64,000 nucleotides of DNA from Fremontodendron californicum (GCA_030761205.1 JAULJL010000033.1:2170001-2234000); one strand, 5' to 3'. Positions 37,154 through 49,500 are shown, numbered from the stretch's first letter. Notes: a model not told the origin generated them from the sequence alone. Numbers and translations: made by a program.

Positions 37154-38500
37154 TCAAGCATAATACTTCTTTAGTTCATCAGCATTCACAGGATTTCTAA
37201 AATCATCCTCGTCCATCCAAGTTAAAATCAATGCTCATCCAGAAAAAGCTATTTTTATCACATAGGGTCCTTCCCAATTTGGATCCCATTTTCCTCGCGG
37301 ATCCTTCACTATAGGGAGGATTTTCCTCAGTACTAAATCTCCTTCCTGTAACTGTCTAGGATGAACCTTCTTGTTGTGGGCTCGAATCTTCTTTTTCTGA
37401 TACAACTGCACATGAAAAATCACTTTCAATCTTTTCTTCTCGATGAGATTCAGCTGTTCATAACGAGCTCTAACCCAATCTGCCTCTTCTAGGCCAACCT
37501 CCATCAAAACCCGAAGTGAAAGGATCTTAACTTCAATAGGTAGCATCGCTTCCATCTCGTATACCAAGGAAAATGGCGTTGCCCCTATAGATGTGCGAAC
37601 TGAGGTATGATATGCATGAAGAGCATAAGGCAAGATCTCATGCTAATCTTTTTACACATCAGTCATCTTCTCAACAATCTTTTTGATGTTTTTGTTAGCT
37701 CCTTCTACTGCCCCATTCATCTTCATACAGTAAGGTGCCGAATTATGATTTGTGATCTTGAACTGAGTACACACTTCTCTCATCATCTTATTGTTCAAAT
37801 TGAGAGCATTATCTGAAATATTTCTTGCAGGCAATCCGTAATGGCATATGATTTCTTTCTTAACAAATCTGCATACCATCGACTTTGTTACATTTGCATA
37901 GGAAGCAGCTTCTACCCACTTTGTGAAATAATCTATGGCCACCAAGATGAAACGATGTCCATTTGAAGCTTTCAAGGTAATAGGCCCGATCATATCCATT
38001 CCCCACATTGAAAATGTCCATAGTGAAGTCATGACATGTAATGGCGATGGCGGCACATGGATCTTACTTGCATATATTTGGCATTTATGGCACTTCCGGG
38101 AATAACTAATACAATTTCCTTCCATTGTCAACCAATAATATCCTGCCCTCATAATCTATTTAGCAAGCATGTGACCTTTGGCATGGGTACCACATATCCC
38201 TTCATGGACCTCCTCTATGATTCTCTGAGCTTCGACAGATTCGACACATCTCGATAAGACTTGGTTTTTCCCTTTCTTGTAAAGAATCTCACTATCTAGA
38301 ACAAAACCCATTGCTAGCCTTCTCAAAGTTCTCTTGTCATTTTTTGTTGCCCGTTTTGGATTTTGTTGACTCTTAATGTACCGCAAGATGTCGTTATACC
38401 AAGGGAGACCATCTGCTTCTTCTTCGATACTCAAGCAGTGGGCAAGCGACTCATATATACTCATCTTTATCGGCACAACTTCAGCCCCTTTATTCACTTT
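37154..38500 (-). pseudogene. Element A integrase
   Basis: This encodes the last part of pol. The zinc-binding region is visible as HEGICGTHAKGH and CHKCQIY. The core carries the catalytic acids in GMDMIGP, ISDNALN and GAVEGANKN. The C-terminal domain has NWEGPYV, and the protein ends with an ELKKYYA-type tail and a TGA at 37154-37156. Integrase would insert element DNA into chromosomes. Stops interrupt it near 38153 (CAG to TAG by comparison with copy B), at 37652 and near 37234, with possible small shifts. It is not functional as read. Confidence 0.9.
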
Positions 38501-38890
38501 GAACATTGATGACAGAGTAGCCAGAGCATCCGCCATTCGGTTTTCTTCTCGAGGGAAGTAATTGAAATTTACTTATTCAAATTCCTCCAATAAACTCAAT
38601 ATGAGTTCTCAGTATCGGATTAGGTTTATATCTTGGGTTTCCCATTCTCCCCGTAGCTAGTATATCACTAGGGTTGAATCTCTGAAAACTTCCAATATTT
38701 TGATTTTTCTTTCCACTGCAGCACGAAGGCCCATAGTACATGCCTCATACTCAGCAGTATTATTTGTACAATCAAAATCCAATCTAGCAGTGAAAGGATA
38801 ATAATCTTCTTCTGGGATATGAGCACTGCACCGATTCCATGCCCCATGGCGTTAGATGCGCCATCAAAGTACATTTTCCATACTTTCTTC
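38501..38890 (-). pseudogene. Element A second (archaeal-type) RNase H, aRNH
   Basis: The domain starts at KMYFDGASNAMGHGIG (about 38880), where the first catalytic Asp lies, and ends at ENRMADALATLSSMF (about 38540-38500). A single-base loss in a run of G near 38815, relative to copy B, shifts the frame and hides the NNTAEYGA motif. A second RNase H between RNase H and integrase is a hallmark of the Tat lineage. This domain is thought to supply the active nuclease after the first one decayed. Confidence 0.88.
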
Positions 38891-39369
38891 TTCAGGGGAG
38901 CCTCATCTGCTTGCGAAACATACTTCAAATCTTCATCTGGGAAATCAAAGTTCAACGGCTCATAATCTTCCACTGCCCGACTTGCTAGGAATTCAGCCAC
39001 TGCACTACCCTTGATAGCTTTCTGACTTACATATACAATGTAATACTTTGACAACAAAACTTGCCATCTTGCCGTTGTCCCTGACAAAGAAGATGCTTCC
39101 AACATGTATTTGATTGGATCGAGCTTGGCAATTAACCTCGTTGTGTGGTACAACATGTACTGTCTGAGTCTTCGAGTAGTCCAAGCTAAGGCACAGCACA
39201 ACTTTTCTACCGATGAATACTTCAGCTCATAATCTGTGAACTTCTTGCTGAGGTAGTAAATTGCCTGTTCTTTCTTACCTGTCTCATCATGTTGCCCCAA
39301 GACATAACCCATGGATCTCTCAAATACTGATAAATACAATATCATTGGTTTATTCGGAGCATGTGGCAT
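38891..39369 (-). pseudogene. Element A first RNase H / connection domain
   Basis: The frame is continuous from LYLSVFERSMGYVLGQHDET through the Glu-bearing VEKLCCALAW segment to KGSAVAEFLAS. The place where RNase H normally has its first catalytic Asp (after YLSV) shows no Asp, and the last acidic position is Glu. This fits the known conversion of the original RNase H of Tat elements to a connection role. The domain is downstream of RT and followed by aRNH in the same frame until the shift near 38815. Confidence 0.85.
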
Positions 39370-39892
39370 TAATACTGGTGGGTTTGATAGATAATTCTTA
39401 ACCTTTTCAAAAGCGATCTGGCATCCTTTGTCCCATTCTCCTGGACCACGTTTTCGAAGAAACTTAAATATTGGATAACATTTTTCGGTTAACTAAGAAA
39501 TAAACCGAGCAATGTAATTCAATCTTCCCAAAAAACTTCTTACTTCTTTTTGAGTACGAGGTGGTGGCAAATTTTGAATGGCCTTCACTTTATCCGTGTC
39601 AATCTCAATCCCCCTTTTGCTAACGACAAAATCCAGTAATTTTTCTGAGGTGACTCAAAAAGTGCATTTTCTCGGTTTTAGCTTGAGTCAAAACTTTCTT
39701 AGTCGTTCAAAGAGCTTCTTAATATTCACAATATGCTCCTCTTCTCCCTGTGACTTTGCAATCATATCATCAACATAGACCTCAATTCCCTTATGCATCA
39801 TATCATGAAACAAGGTCACTATGGCTCTTTGATATGTTGCCCCAGCATTCTTCAACCTAAACGGCATTACCTTGTAGCAGAATGTTCCCCAC
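39370..39892 (-). pseudogene. Element A reverse transcriptase, C-terminal half
   Basis: This resumes RT after the solo LTR. It has WGTFCYKVMPFRLKNAGATY and then the catalytic VYVDDMIAKS (YVDD box, about 39770). NLPPP and VRSFLGRLNYIARFIS follow. Several stops are present, for instance near 39687, where copy B reads through. The other half of RT is at 44928-45455, moved away by a 5-kb insertion. It once made part of one polyprotein with RNase H, aRNH and integrase. Confidence 0.9.
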
Positions 39893-42800
39893 TGTCGCAA
39901 CCTAAAAAATAACAAGTCTCATCGCAAGAATTTATATTCGTTAAGCGTGGCATTAAAAAAAACCGAGGAAAAGTCGACTTAATTCCTCTTGAAAAATAAA
40001 GGTTTTGAAAATGACCTTGAAAAAGACATGGAGTTGCCACCAATCTTTTTTAGCTAGGTGTGATCGGCCACCTATTAAAACTGGTTTTATAAAACATTTT
40101 AAAATTAATTAAAACATTTTTTAAAACCAATTTCAAGTCTTCTTTTTAAACTAGAGAAAATTGAAGAATCGGGTTCGGGACATGATTAGGTGTGGGGAAG
40201 GATTAACACCCCCACAACGCCTGTATAAAATGGTACCTTATTAATCATGTGTTATCTCAAGTCTTGGTAAAAACGATTTTTAATTTAGTATTTCAAGTTA
40301 ATTCCCAATTTAAAGAAAAATAATTCCATTTTTAATTGAAAATGATCCGGAATTTATAAATTCAAATTTTCTTATATTCCCCAACAAACGTGGCAAAAAT
40401 ATTGAAATTTTTATTAGTTTGAAAAACTTTCCGAATCATTCTCGTTTTAAAGAAGATATTCCATTATTAATGATAATTGATGATATCCTCCCCAGCAAAC
40501 CCGGCAGAGAACTCATGAATTATTTTAACTCGGGAATATCTTTATTTTATTGAAAATCATTACCTTTTTTCAAAACATTTTAAAAAATATGAATATGAAT
40601 AAATGTGACATAAATAAAATGACATAGCAATGTCTAGAAAATATAATGCAACCTAAATGGTATGATATAATTTAAATGTCATAGCATATTCTAAATAAAA
40701 AGAAATATCCTAAGTCATATGGTATATTCTAAATGAAATGAAATGACCCAGGTAACATAATATATTCTATATGAAATGAAATATCCTAAGTCACATGATA
40801 TATTCTAAATGAAATGAATTATCCTAAGTGACATAATATGTTCTAAATGAAATGAAATGACCTAGGTAACATAATATATTCTATATGAAATGAAATATCC
40901 TAAAAGTCACATGATATATTCTAAATGGAATAAAATGATTTAAATGACATGGCAAATATAAATGATATGGCATATAATCTAAATGATATGAAATGACATG
41001 AAACATAAAATAATGTATAATATGCATGAAAATAAAAATAAAATAACAATGCATGAACATAGTATATGCTAAATAATATGACAAAAATAACTAAATAAAA
41101 AGCATAGGATATCATAAAATGATCAAAACCATATAACAATTAATATAATATCAAAAATTTAAATCAAAGACCATAACACCATATGAAAATTAACATAGCA
41201 AAAATCACTTATTATATAGTATGCATGAATATGGAAAATGCAATGCATGAGAACGTATTTTTTCCTTTAATTAAGAAAATCTGTATATCTAAAAAGATAT
41301 CCGGCAACCTTAGGAAAATATATCAAATTAAATATTCTAAAACCAAAATACTTTGTGATTGTTTGAAAATAATTTTGAAAAGCTTAAATTAAAAATAAAA
41401 ACTTAGCTAAACCCTTTTTAAATGGCTCTAATTTCCTAAGTTTAAAATCCCGAACTTGACCACCCTTAACCCCATATCTAAAAAATCATTTTTAGAGTTT
41501 AAAAAGGCTTAGAAACTACCCTAAGTCAGTAGCTAAACTTCCTAATCAGCCCCACTAAGTAAATTAACCAAAACAGAAAAATGATTTTCCTTCAAATTCA
41601 ATTCTACCTCTACTGTCCAATTTTAAGCACGATTTTTTACACTATTTTTAAAAATTCAAAAAAATCTAAAAAAAATACTGGAGACTCAGGACATGTAAAA
41701 ATACACAAGAAAAAATCGGATTAATTTTCTGATTAAATATGACAGCCCACAAAAATTGGGAAAGTACGAGTACTGGGTAAAAAAAACTGTTTTGCCAAAA
41801 CACATTTTTTTGCCTTTGATAAAATCATTTAAAAATCAAAGTAAAAATGTTAGAGACTCTCCTAAGGACTCACAAACAGTAGTTAACACTTTGTAAAGTT
41901 AGACAAAAATTGGCTAAATAAAAAAATCACAAAGGTAGAATAATTAATTTGACAACTCTTTAATTTTCCACAAGTATGCTCAAAATGAGCATGACTTTGA
42001 GCCATCGATTGGCCTATGTCATAAATCATGTGGCAATGACATGAAATGCATGAAAATACAGCAAATATGATGCATGAAATGCATGATTTAAAACCTAAAT
42101 GACATGAAAAATGCATGGCATCAATAAAATGACCTAGACCTAAATGAACTTGTATGGCATTTAATGCAACCTAGGTCTAAAATGCATGAATATGCATGGC
42201 AAAGCAAACCAATCCTAATTCTAAAGAATGCATGGCAATAACACAAACATATAGCATGCTTAAACAAAATACACAACCAAATATCATGAAAATGCAAACC
42301 TATCAACTAGCATAACAAAAATGCACACACAAAGCTTAAAAGAGAGGGGTGGCTAAATGGTCTCATGCTTTAAAATGAGCATGGCATTTTCACAAACACA
42401 TGATATACTAACATGCATAACTAAAGTATTATACTCAAATCATGCAAATATAAAGTAAAGGCATGAAAACCAGTTGGCATTTTCACAAACACATGGATTA
42501 ACAAAATGTAAAACATAAACAAACTTAAACATTTTGAAAATAGAAAATAAAAAATGCAAGACAAGTAAAATAAACATGATAATAAGAGAATAGACTAAAA
42601 AATGGAAGCAAGCAAGCAACCAAATCAAAACAAGCTTCATGCTTATGCATTTGAAGAAGATTTAGAGCATCAAAACTTGTTAAATATCATGAATAACATG
42701 AAATAAAAATGCAAAAAGCAACTACACTAAAAAAAGAAAGCCATTCGGCCACCCAAAAACAAAAGAAAAGAAATTTCTCAAAGCTTTTTCCAAGAAAGTA

Positions 42801-44927
42801 TAAAGAAGAACTTGAAGAAGAATATTAAAAACACTTATTTTAAAAAGAAAAATCATAAGAAACTCACCAAAATAGTAATCAAAACAGCAAATCAAGAATA
42901 GGAAATCAATGAAAGTGCAAGAGTATGGTGCTTAAAGCAACCTCTAGAAGCTATATTGTAAGCTTTTTCTCTTCTAACTTTTTTTTTAAAAACTTTTCTT
43001 TTTTGACTTTCAACAATGGAGAGAAAATCAGCCAACAACAAGAGTGAATAGAAAGTGAATAGCTGAAAATGAAAGAGAGAGAGCCCCTCTAGTAGTGGCC
43101 GAATGGCCCCTTCTTGCTAGGATGTTGTCATTTTGTTTTCAACCAATTTTGATCCAAAGGCTATTGATCCAAGATGTTTACAATATGAAATTATCACCCT
43201 TAGATTAGGCAATCAGCTATCCATAATTAAAGCTGTTCAAGAATCTTAAGCCATTAGGTTGACATTCTCCCTCTTCATGCATTGGTCTATGTGGCTTAAT
43301 TACAAAAGGCTTGATCAAAAAATAACTACCTTCCCCTTCATTGTTGGCCTTTTGATTAAAAATCAAAACTATTTGCCCACCCTTGGGTCTTGGGCATCTG
43401 AACCCTTATCTTCCAGCCCGTGCTTCATTTTTTTAAAAGGCAAGAAAAGCCCTTTTCGATTTCTTGGGTAAAATGACCTTTTTGCCCCCCCCGAACATAA
43501 ATAAACAGCAAACGGACTCCAAATTCCAATTTTATATTTTAATACTTTCAAAATAATAAAAAATTGAATTATGGAGGTTTTCAAAATTTTTTGAGCCCAT
43601 TTACTATTTATTTGGATTTTTTCTTCCAAAATTGCCCTTTTGTGCTCCCAAACTTTACCATTTTTTAAACGAGCTCCAAATCTAGATTTTTCTTCACCAA
43701 TCTCTTCCAAATAATTTAAAAGTATGATCTGGAAGTTTTCATAATTTTTGGAACTCATTTGGTATTTTTTCGGGATTTATCTGCTTGAATTACTACATAG
43801 TGGGCCCGAGATTTGGCCATTTTGCAAATGAACTTCGAATCTGGATTTTCTACCGCCAATCTCTTCCAAATAATTTAAAAATGAGATCTGCAAAATTTCA
43901 AAACTTTTGGAGTTCATTTGCTATTTTTTCGGGATTTATCTTATTGAGTTTCTACATAGGGGACTCGAGATTTGGCCATTTTGCAAACGAACTCCGAATT
44001 CGAATTTTCTTTCACCAATCTCTTCAAAATGATTTAAGAATGAGATCTACAAATTTTTAGAATTTTTGGAGTTCATTTGCTACTTTTTTTAGGATTTATC
44101 TTCTTGAATTTCTGCATAGGGGACCCAGGATTTGGCTATTTTGCAAACGAACTCCGAATCCGGATTTTCTTTTGCCAATCTCTTTGAAATGATTTAAGAA
44201 TGAGATCTGCAAATTTTCAAAATTTTTGGAGTTCATTTGCTATTTTTCCCAAATTTTCTAATTTTGCCCTTTTGCCTCTGAAACCCTGTTTTGCTCAAAA
44301 CAAGTCCACTTTTCAGATTTTCTTAAAACTGAGCCTTGGGCTATCCTTGTTTAATCACTGATCATCAAATAGGGGCTTTATTCTTATCGAATAGGGCCAT
44401 TTCTGTAATTTTTCCAAATTTCACCAAAATCCACCAAAAACCCTAATTCTCGATTTTCTTCTGGATTGACTTTTCTTTCAGTTTTTCTTCCAAGTAGCTT
44501 TTCCGTTACCCGTAGTCAGTGCTTATCATTCAATTGGGACCTTTAATTTTGACCAATTTGATCATTTAAGCACTTTTCCCCAAATTTCCCGAACTAGGGT
44601 TTCCTTTCTACTAAATCTCCATAACCCAACTTTCGAACTCCATATCTTTCGATGTAGACCTCAGATTATCAAAATTCTTTCGTCATTTTTAATTGAACTT
44701 CAAATCTTGTTTTGAAAGTGGGTTGACTTTTTTAGTAGTTGACTTTTCAAGGTTGACTTTCTCGGGTTGACTTTTTCAAGTTTGACTTTTTATGCTCGCC
44801 TTCTTAGACTAAGTCTCGGAGTACCACCTGCAGGATGAAGAAAGTCTTTTTACACTCTGAAACATCAATTTGGGAAGAAAACATACATGTTTTAGTGGTC
44901 CGGACAAAATTAGGTGTCTACACCCAC
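39888..44927 (-). mobile_element. Solo LTR inside element A RT, with TSD CCCAC
   Basis: The LTR is 39893-44922 (5030 bp), reading TGTCGCAACC...GGTGTCTACA on the plus strand and so minus-oriented. CCCAC flanks it at 39888-39892 and 44923-44927. The uninterrupted target is visible in element B near 58785-58800 (GTTCCCCACATTATGAC). It has five U3 repeats of about 159 bp (near 43600, 43757, 43916, 44076 and 44237), the most of any LTR here. It splits the RT coding sequence between the FVT-MW and GTFCYK segments. Confidence 0.94.
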
Positions 44928-45455
44928 ATTGTGACAAATGTGGTTTTCTCCATATCTTTCGGTGCCATGTTAATCTGATTATATCCTGAGAATCCGTCCA
45001 TGGAAGAAAATACAGAACTCTTCGCCGTATTATCCACCAGAGTATAGATATGGGGAAAAGGGAAATTATCTCTAGGGCTGGCCTTGTTCAAAACTCTGTA
45101 ATCAACGCACGTCCGCACCTTGCCATCCTTCTTTGGTACTAGAACAATATTTGCCACCCATTCTGGATATTTTGCCACTTCTAAAAATCCAGCATCAAAT
45201 TGCTTCGTCACCTCCTCTTTTATCTTTAACAGCGTGTCCAGCCTCATTCTTCATAACTTTTGCTGAATTGGCTTGCATTCTCGCCTTAAAGGAAGTACTT
45301 GTTTCTCCTCTTGTTCTATTTTCCTTAATAAGTCTGGAGGTAAACCATAATCTTTAGTATCTTCATCGGCCTCAAAATCACCCGTGCAAATGGGTATTTC
45401 AAAATCAATTTCAGAATTACTGACAGGAAGGTCCTTATATTTCGAATCCGTACAC
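44928..45455 (-). pseudogene. Element A start of RT exon
   Basis: This is the exon after the intron, beginning with a CTDSKYKDLPVSNSE segment, then the linker, then RT fingers: ANIVLVPKKDGKVRTCVDYR and FSSMDGFSGYNQI, with the palm Asp in SSMDGFSG. A 191-bp deletion relative to copy B (B 59158-59348) joins KQVLP to the ECKPIQQKL segment near 45292, with a 1-3 bp overlap. A TGA near 45248 replaces an Arg codon of copy B. The frame then runs into the solo LTR. Confidence 0.88.
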
Positions 45456-45670
45456 CTGTAAATAGGTGTGAAAGAAACAATATAGGAAAATATATATAGT
45501 AAAAGCAAAATAAATAGCATAAAAGAAAGAATATGGACACATCAATATGAATAAAATGTATCGTGCTTGTTATTTATTTAATGAAAATGTTTAAACAAAA
45601 AGCCCATTATAGAAAAAAACTCTTAATATCTCTGGGTAAAGATAATTAAGATTGTTTTTTAAAGTATTAC
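45456..45670 (-). other. Putative gag-pol intron of element A (215 nt)
   Basis: On the minus strand the donor is AA/GTAATACTTT (G at 45670) and the acceptor is a T-rich stretch ending ATTTACAG/G (last base 45456). Removing it joins the codon started by AA to G and continues into the CTDSKYKDL reading frame, skipping the TAA stop that lies inside the donor. Copy B has the same sites. Ogre elements are known to splice an intron in this region. RNA evidence is lacking here. Confidence 0.75.
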
Positions 45671-46357
45671 TTTGGAATAGACTTAAAAACAATGGCCAAC
45701 TCAGTCACACTCCAATTAGTCAGTCTATATCCTGGTGGACAAGGTCACACCATCCAGTTCGCATTGTCACTTTCCATTTTTTCCTTCCCAGTCATGCAAA
45801 TCACCATATCCTGTATCTGCCCACCCTTATTCACATGGAACTTTTCAAAAGCTTGCTCGATCATTATGAGTACTTCTTCTGAATTCTTTTCTCCGAATAG
45901 AAAACCAGCGGAGCGAAATTTGTGAAGGATTAGTGGGAAAGCCGTAGGCTCCCACTCAATATCCATACCCGCGAGACGGGCCATCCTCCTTTGTGGGTTC
46001 TTTTCAACTTGTTTCCTCTTCTCATGGGCCTTCGAAAGATACCCTAAGCCAAATCGGTCTTTCTTTCCCACTACTTCCATTGCCCGAGCCATCCCTTGAA
46101 GATATTTTCCAAGACCTTTTCCAGCCCTGCAGCCCTTTCCCACTGTAGTTCTTATTCCCAGCCTTGTGTTCTTTTACAACCTTCGTTTTAGAATTTTTCA
46201 TCCTTCAGCGACGAAAACTGCATTTACGAATTACAAAGACTGAAAGGAACATTCTACGGCATCTTCATTGGGTTCAGCATAAGAAGATTTAGTAGATGCA
46301 GAGGCTATTATGTTTTTTCTCCTGATACAGTGACCAAATGCCCCTCCATCACAAATT
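45671..46357 (-). pseudogene. Element A G-patch region and pre-intron tail
   Basis: Downstream of protease a glycine-rich segment reads GKGLGKYLQGMARAMEVVGK then FGLGY, a G-patch-like motif reported in Ogre-type polyproteins and generally linked to RNA binding or splicing factors. The frame 46143-45745 ends in a TGA after NWMV where copy B has an Arg codon. After that stop the frame can be followed to the intron donor at 45670. The stop looks like a CGA-to-TGA transition. Confidence 0.8.
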
Positions 46358-46793
46358 TCAGCTTTTGTGGAGAGTTGAGGGTACAGCCCCTGCTGAATGT
46401 ATCCACGGCCTTCCCAACAAGCAATTGTAGGACAGGTTAATATCCAAGACCTGAAAGTTCACTGTAAAAGTGCATCGGCCTATCTCCATAGAAACCTCAA
46501 TAGTTCCCATTACCTCTCTCCTGGTACCATCAAAAGCTCTGACTGCTGTACAACTCGGTAGCATATAAGAAATATCAATTGGAAACTTAGATAGGGTTTC
46601 CAGGGGCATTATATTTAATGAAGAACCATCATCCAAAAGCACCCTTTGTAGTATATGCCCCTTGCAAGTGGTTGTTATGTGAAGAGCCTTTGGACCCAAT
46701 ACCATTGGGTGGTATTTTATCATAACTGAAATATATATATCGTCTGCCGCAATGTTTCCTAACAGCCTGTCTAATTTTTCTACCGATATGTTG
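46358..46793 (-). pseudogene. Element A aspartic protease
   Basis: The retropepsin is recognised by VLLDDGSSLNIMPL (the D-x-G box, Asp-Asp-Gly-Ser here and Asp-Asn-Gly-Ser in copy B). It continues with VRAFDGTRREVMGTIEV and the C-terminal CLLGRPWIHSAGAVPS. It would process Gag and Pol. The frame 46990-46358 includes it, with linker upstream. It sits between the zinc-finger-bearing Gag end and the G-patch, which is normal for this lineage. Confidence 0.9.
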
Positions 46794-47459
46794 TTAGCCA
46801 CATATGCCTGATTCAACCCTCTCAACAGGGCATTTCTGTGTGGCTCCGAGTTTAATAGCAAATCCATCAGCTTCTTTTGACAAATCCATCTCAATATGGA
46901 TTGGTTCAGCTGTTTTCTTCCCTTTTTCCATTCCTCCATACTTTCTTGTTGATCTCTGTTCAACAGCCTCAGGGGCATAACACCTTTCACTTCGTGTTAA
47001 GTGCCCCACACCTGTAATATCTTGCTGACTTGAAGACCCTGGCATAACCATGCTGCAGTCATATTTCCATGGTGCAGCTTTGTTTTCCTTGTATGAAAAG
47101 GAAGAAGGAAAATCTATGTTTAGCTTAGGCGCAATTTCCTCAACAATTGGAGTAGTCTTCTCTGGTTCATCGTAATAGATGATCAAAGGTCTTCCTATTC
47201 CGTAGCAAACCACATTCTCAATAACCTCTATTTCATCCTCTATTTTTTCATAAAACTAGGCTTCCCCCTCATCTATTATCTTTTGTACTTTAGTCAAAAA
47301 GTTTATGTATGATATGACCTTTAAATCCATGGAACGGGCACCAATCCTCCATCCTGTTTGCAACCATTTTTAAACTATCACCATCCTCCACCATTCCCGC
47401 TTTTACCATTTCGACCCACACTTTTATCATTGGAGTCTTGACTTCACCGACATGTCTTT
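46794..47459 (-). pseudogene. Element A gag-protease linker with second zinc-finger-like motif
   Basis: The region has a CPFHGFKGHI start of a second Cys/His motif (about 47325-47350); copy B keeps the full form with a final QEC. A 139-residue frame at 47213-46794 follows. In A there are a deletion and stops around 47250-47320, so the second motif lacks its last Cys. The function is presumably nucleic-acid binding or spacer. Confidence 0.72.
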
Positions 47460-49270
47460 TCAACCTTCTATTTCCCCTGTCAATACTGCATTTACCCGAT
47501 TCTCAGCATGATCGGGTAATGGGTTTCCTACTATATTCGGCCCATTCCTTGTCCCGAACTTCACCACCCCAGTATTAATCAAACTTTGGACTTTCTTCTT
47601 AAAGGCAATACAATCTTCAGTTGAATGCCCCTGGATCCCTGCGTGATATGCGCAGCTAATATTTGCGTTGTACCACCTTGGATATGGTGGTGGCAGAGGT
47701 TTGAGGTATACAGCTACAACAAGTTGACTCTGCATCACTTTGGGATATAGCTCACCATAGGTGGTAGAAATCGAATCAAATTGGGGTTTTTGATCATTCC
47801 TTGGTAAACATTGATCGTTGCGTCTAGCACCTTGAGTGTTTGGCACAGTGTTTCGGGGAAGATATATCTGTGGGGATATGCCAGTTGTAAAAGGCTATTG
47901 TGGTATATTGGTATAGGGAAATGGATTTTGGGTAATATGGTTCACATTGGGGTAGTACGGATTATACCCCGGGTAAGGTGTGTAGGGTGTAAGAGGTGCA
48001 TAAGATGTAGGAGGAGTATAGGGCCTGGGAGGTGTATATGGTGTAGGAGGTGCATAAGGGTATTGATTGAAGCTATCTGCAAAGGTCTCCTCTTTCTTCT
48101 TTGCAGGGAAAACCTTCTTCGGAGTAGCAGACTCACCCCCTTCTATTTTCCCGTTCTTAATGGCAGACTCTAACATCTCCCGGATGTCACCATTTCTGCA
48201 AAGTCCTTAGTGACACTCCCCACCAATTTATCATAATAAGGTGCTTTCAGGGTATTCATGAAAAGCACTGTAGTTTTCTTGTTGGTCAAAGGAGGTTGTA
48301 CTTGTGTAGCCAGGTCTCTCTATCTTTGAGAATATTCTTTAAAGCTTTCAGTAGTTTTTTTCTCTCCATGTTTTGCAGAGTTAGACGGTTAGGCACCATG
48401 TCCGTCACATGCTTATATTGTTCCATGAAAGCTCTGGCTAGATCCATCTAGGAACGGATCTTAGTACGGGTAAGCTGGTTATACAATCGAGTTACGGACC
48501 CTGTCAAGCTATCCTGAAAATAATGGATAAGCAATTTTTCATCTTCATCATGTCCGGTCATCTTCCTGCAGTACATGGTCAGATGTGCTGATGGCTTGGT
48601 AGTTCTGTTATATTTTTCAAAGTCTGGTACTTTAAACTTTGGAGGAATCACCAGACCGTGCACTAAACTCATCTCTTTGGTATCTAGACTGCCAAATAGC
48701 TTCGTCCCTTCAACTGCCCTCAATCTTTCCTCCAACAGCTGATTTTTTTATAGGATTCTGAGGTTTCAACCTTCGTTAGCTCGGCCATCTTTGCCTTTTC
48801 CTTTTTAGCCAGTTCCTCAAAGTCTGGAACGTCCACATCAATTGGATCAACCCCAATGTTACCCTTTTTAGGACCAAAATTTTGTATCTCAGCCGCTGGT
48901 TGGATGTAAACATAGGATTCTGCCCCAGTTGGAAGTTCATTTCACACATGCTGGGATGTTTGGCCATTCTGACGTACTACCTTAGGTCGGCCTTCCTGGT
49001 TTACTACCCCCATTCCTGTAAATAAAATTTCCCCTGGCCATTTCTGCCTCATCATGGCATTCATCATTTCCATGAGTTTAGTCATCTGTTGTCATGACTC
49101 CTCCTGAGACTTAGCCAACTGTTCTTGCAGTTCTTTTCATCATTTCAATTCTAGTAAACTGATCGTTCTCCATAGGTCTGGCTTGAGATCGAGTATTGTA
49201 AGGGTGTCGAAAATCCGATTCTTTATGAGTGTGACCAATTGTACCTTTAGTTTTGAAAACGATGAATTAG
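47460..49270 (-). pseudogene. Element A gag
   Basis: The capsid-type core is visible in 48735-48448 (SAHLTMYCRKMTGHDEDEKL, then HYFQDSLTGSVTRLYNQL) and continues through AFMEQYKHV- and ESFKEYSQR-like segments. A linker of repeated PYTPP and PPTPY units lies at about 47990-48070. A CAYHAGIQGHSTEDC finger (C-x2-H-x5-H-x4-C) is near 47610-47660. Gag would form the particle and bind RNA. Stops and shifts break it near 48960, 48445, 48310 and 47894. The start is taken in the gag frame by comparison with copy B (M at 63490); the exact start is uncertain. Confidence 0.86.
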
Positions 49271-49500
49271 AATTTTCTGACACATTTTTTTATTTTATAA
49301 AAAATGAATGAATGAATATCTAAATGTTAATGAATGAACAAATAAGTAAATGACTAAGTGTATGAATATGAATGAATAATTATAGAAAAATAAATTAATG
49401 GACAAATAAATATATGGCTAACTGCATGAATAATCTTATAGTATAAATGTATGAATGACTATAAATATGAATGAATGAATAAACAAACAAACTAACTAAC
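49260..49500 (-). repeat. (ATTC)n-rich microsatellite between ORF1 and gag, element A
   Basis: The plus strand shows AATGAATGAATGAAT-like runs with interruptions, for example near 49300 and 49470. Copy B has the same kind of sequence at 63490-63700, so it was present in their common ancestor. There is no gene in 49271-49731 apart from this. Confidence 0.82.

Noticed and set aside
47811..48173. 120-residue plus-strand ORF with RCRRSIGPGRCIWCRRC (copy at 62084-62458)
   Set aside because: It is the antisense of the Pro/Tyr-rich PYTPP linker of gag, not a Cys-rich gene.
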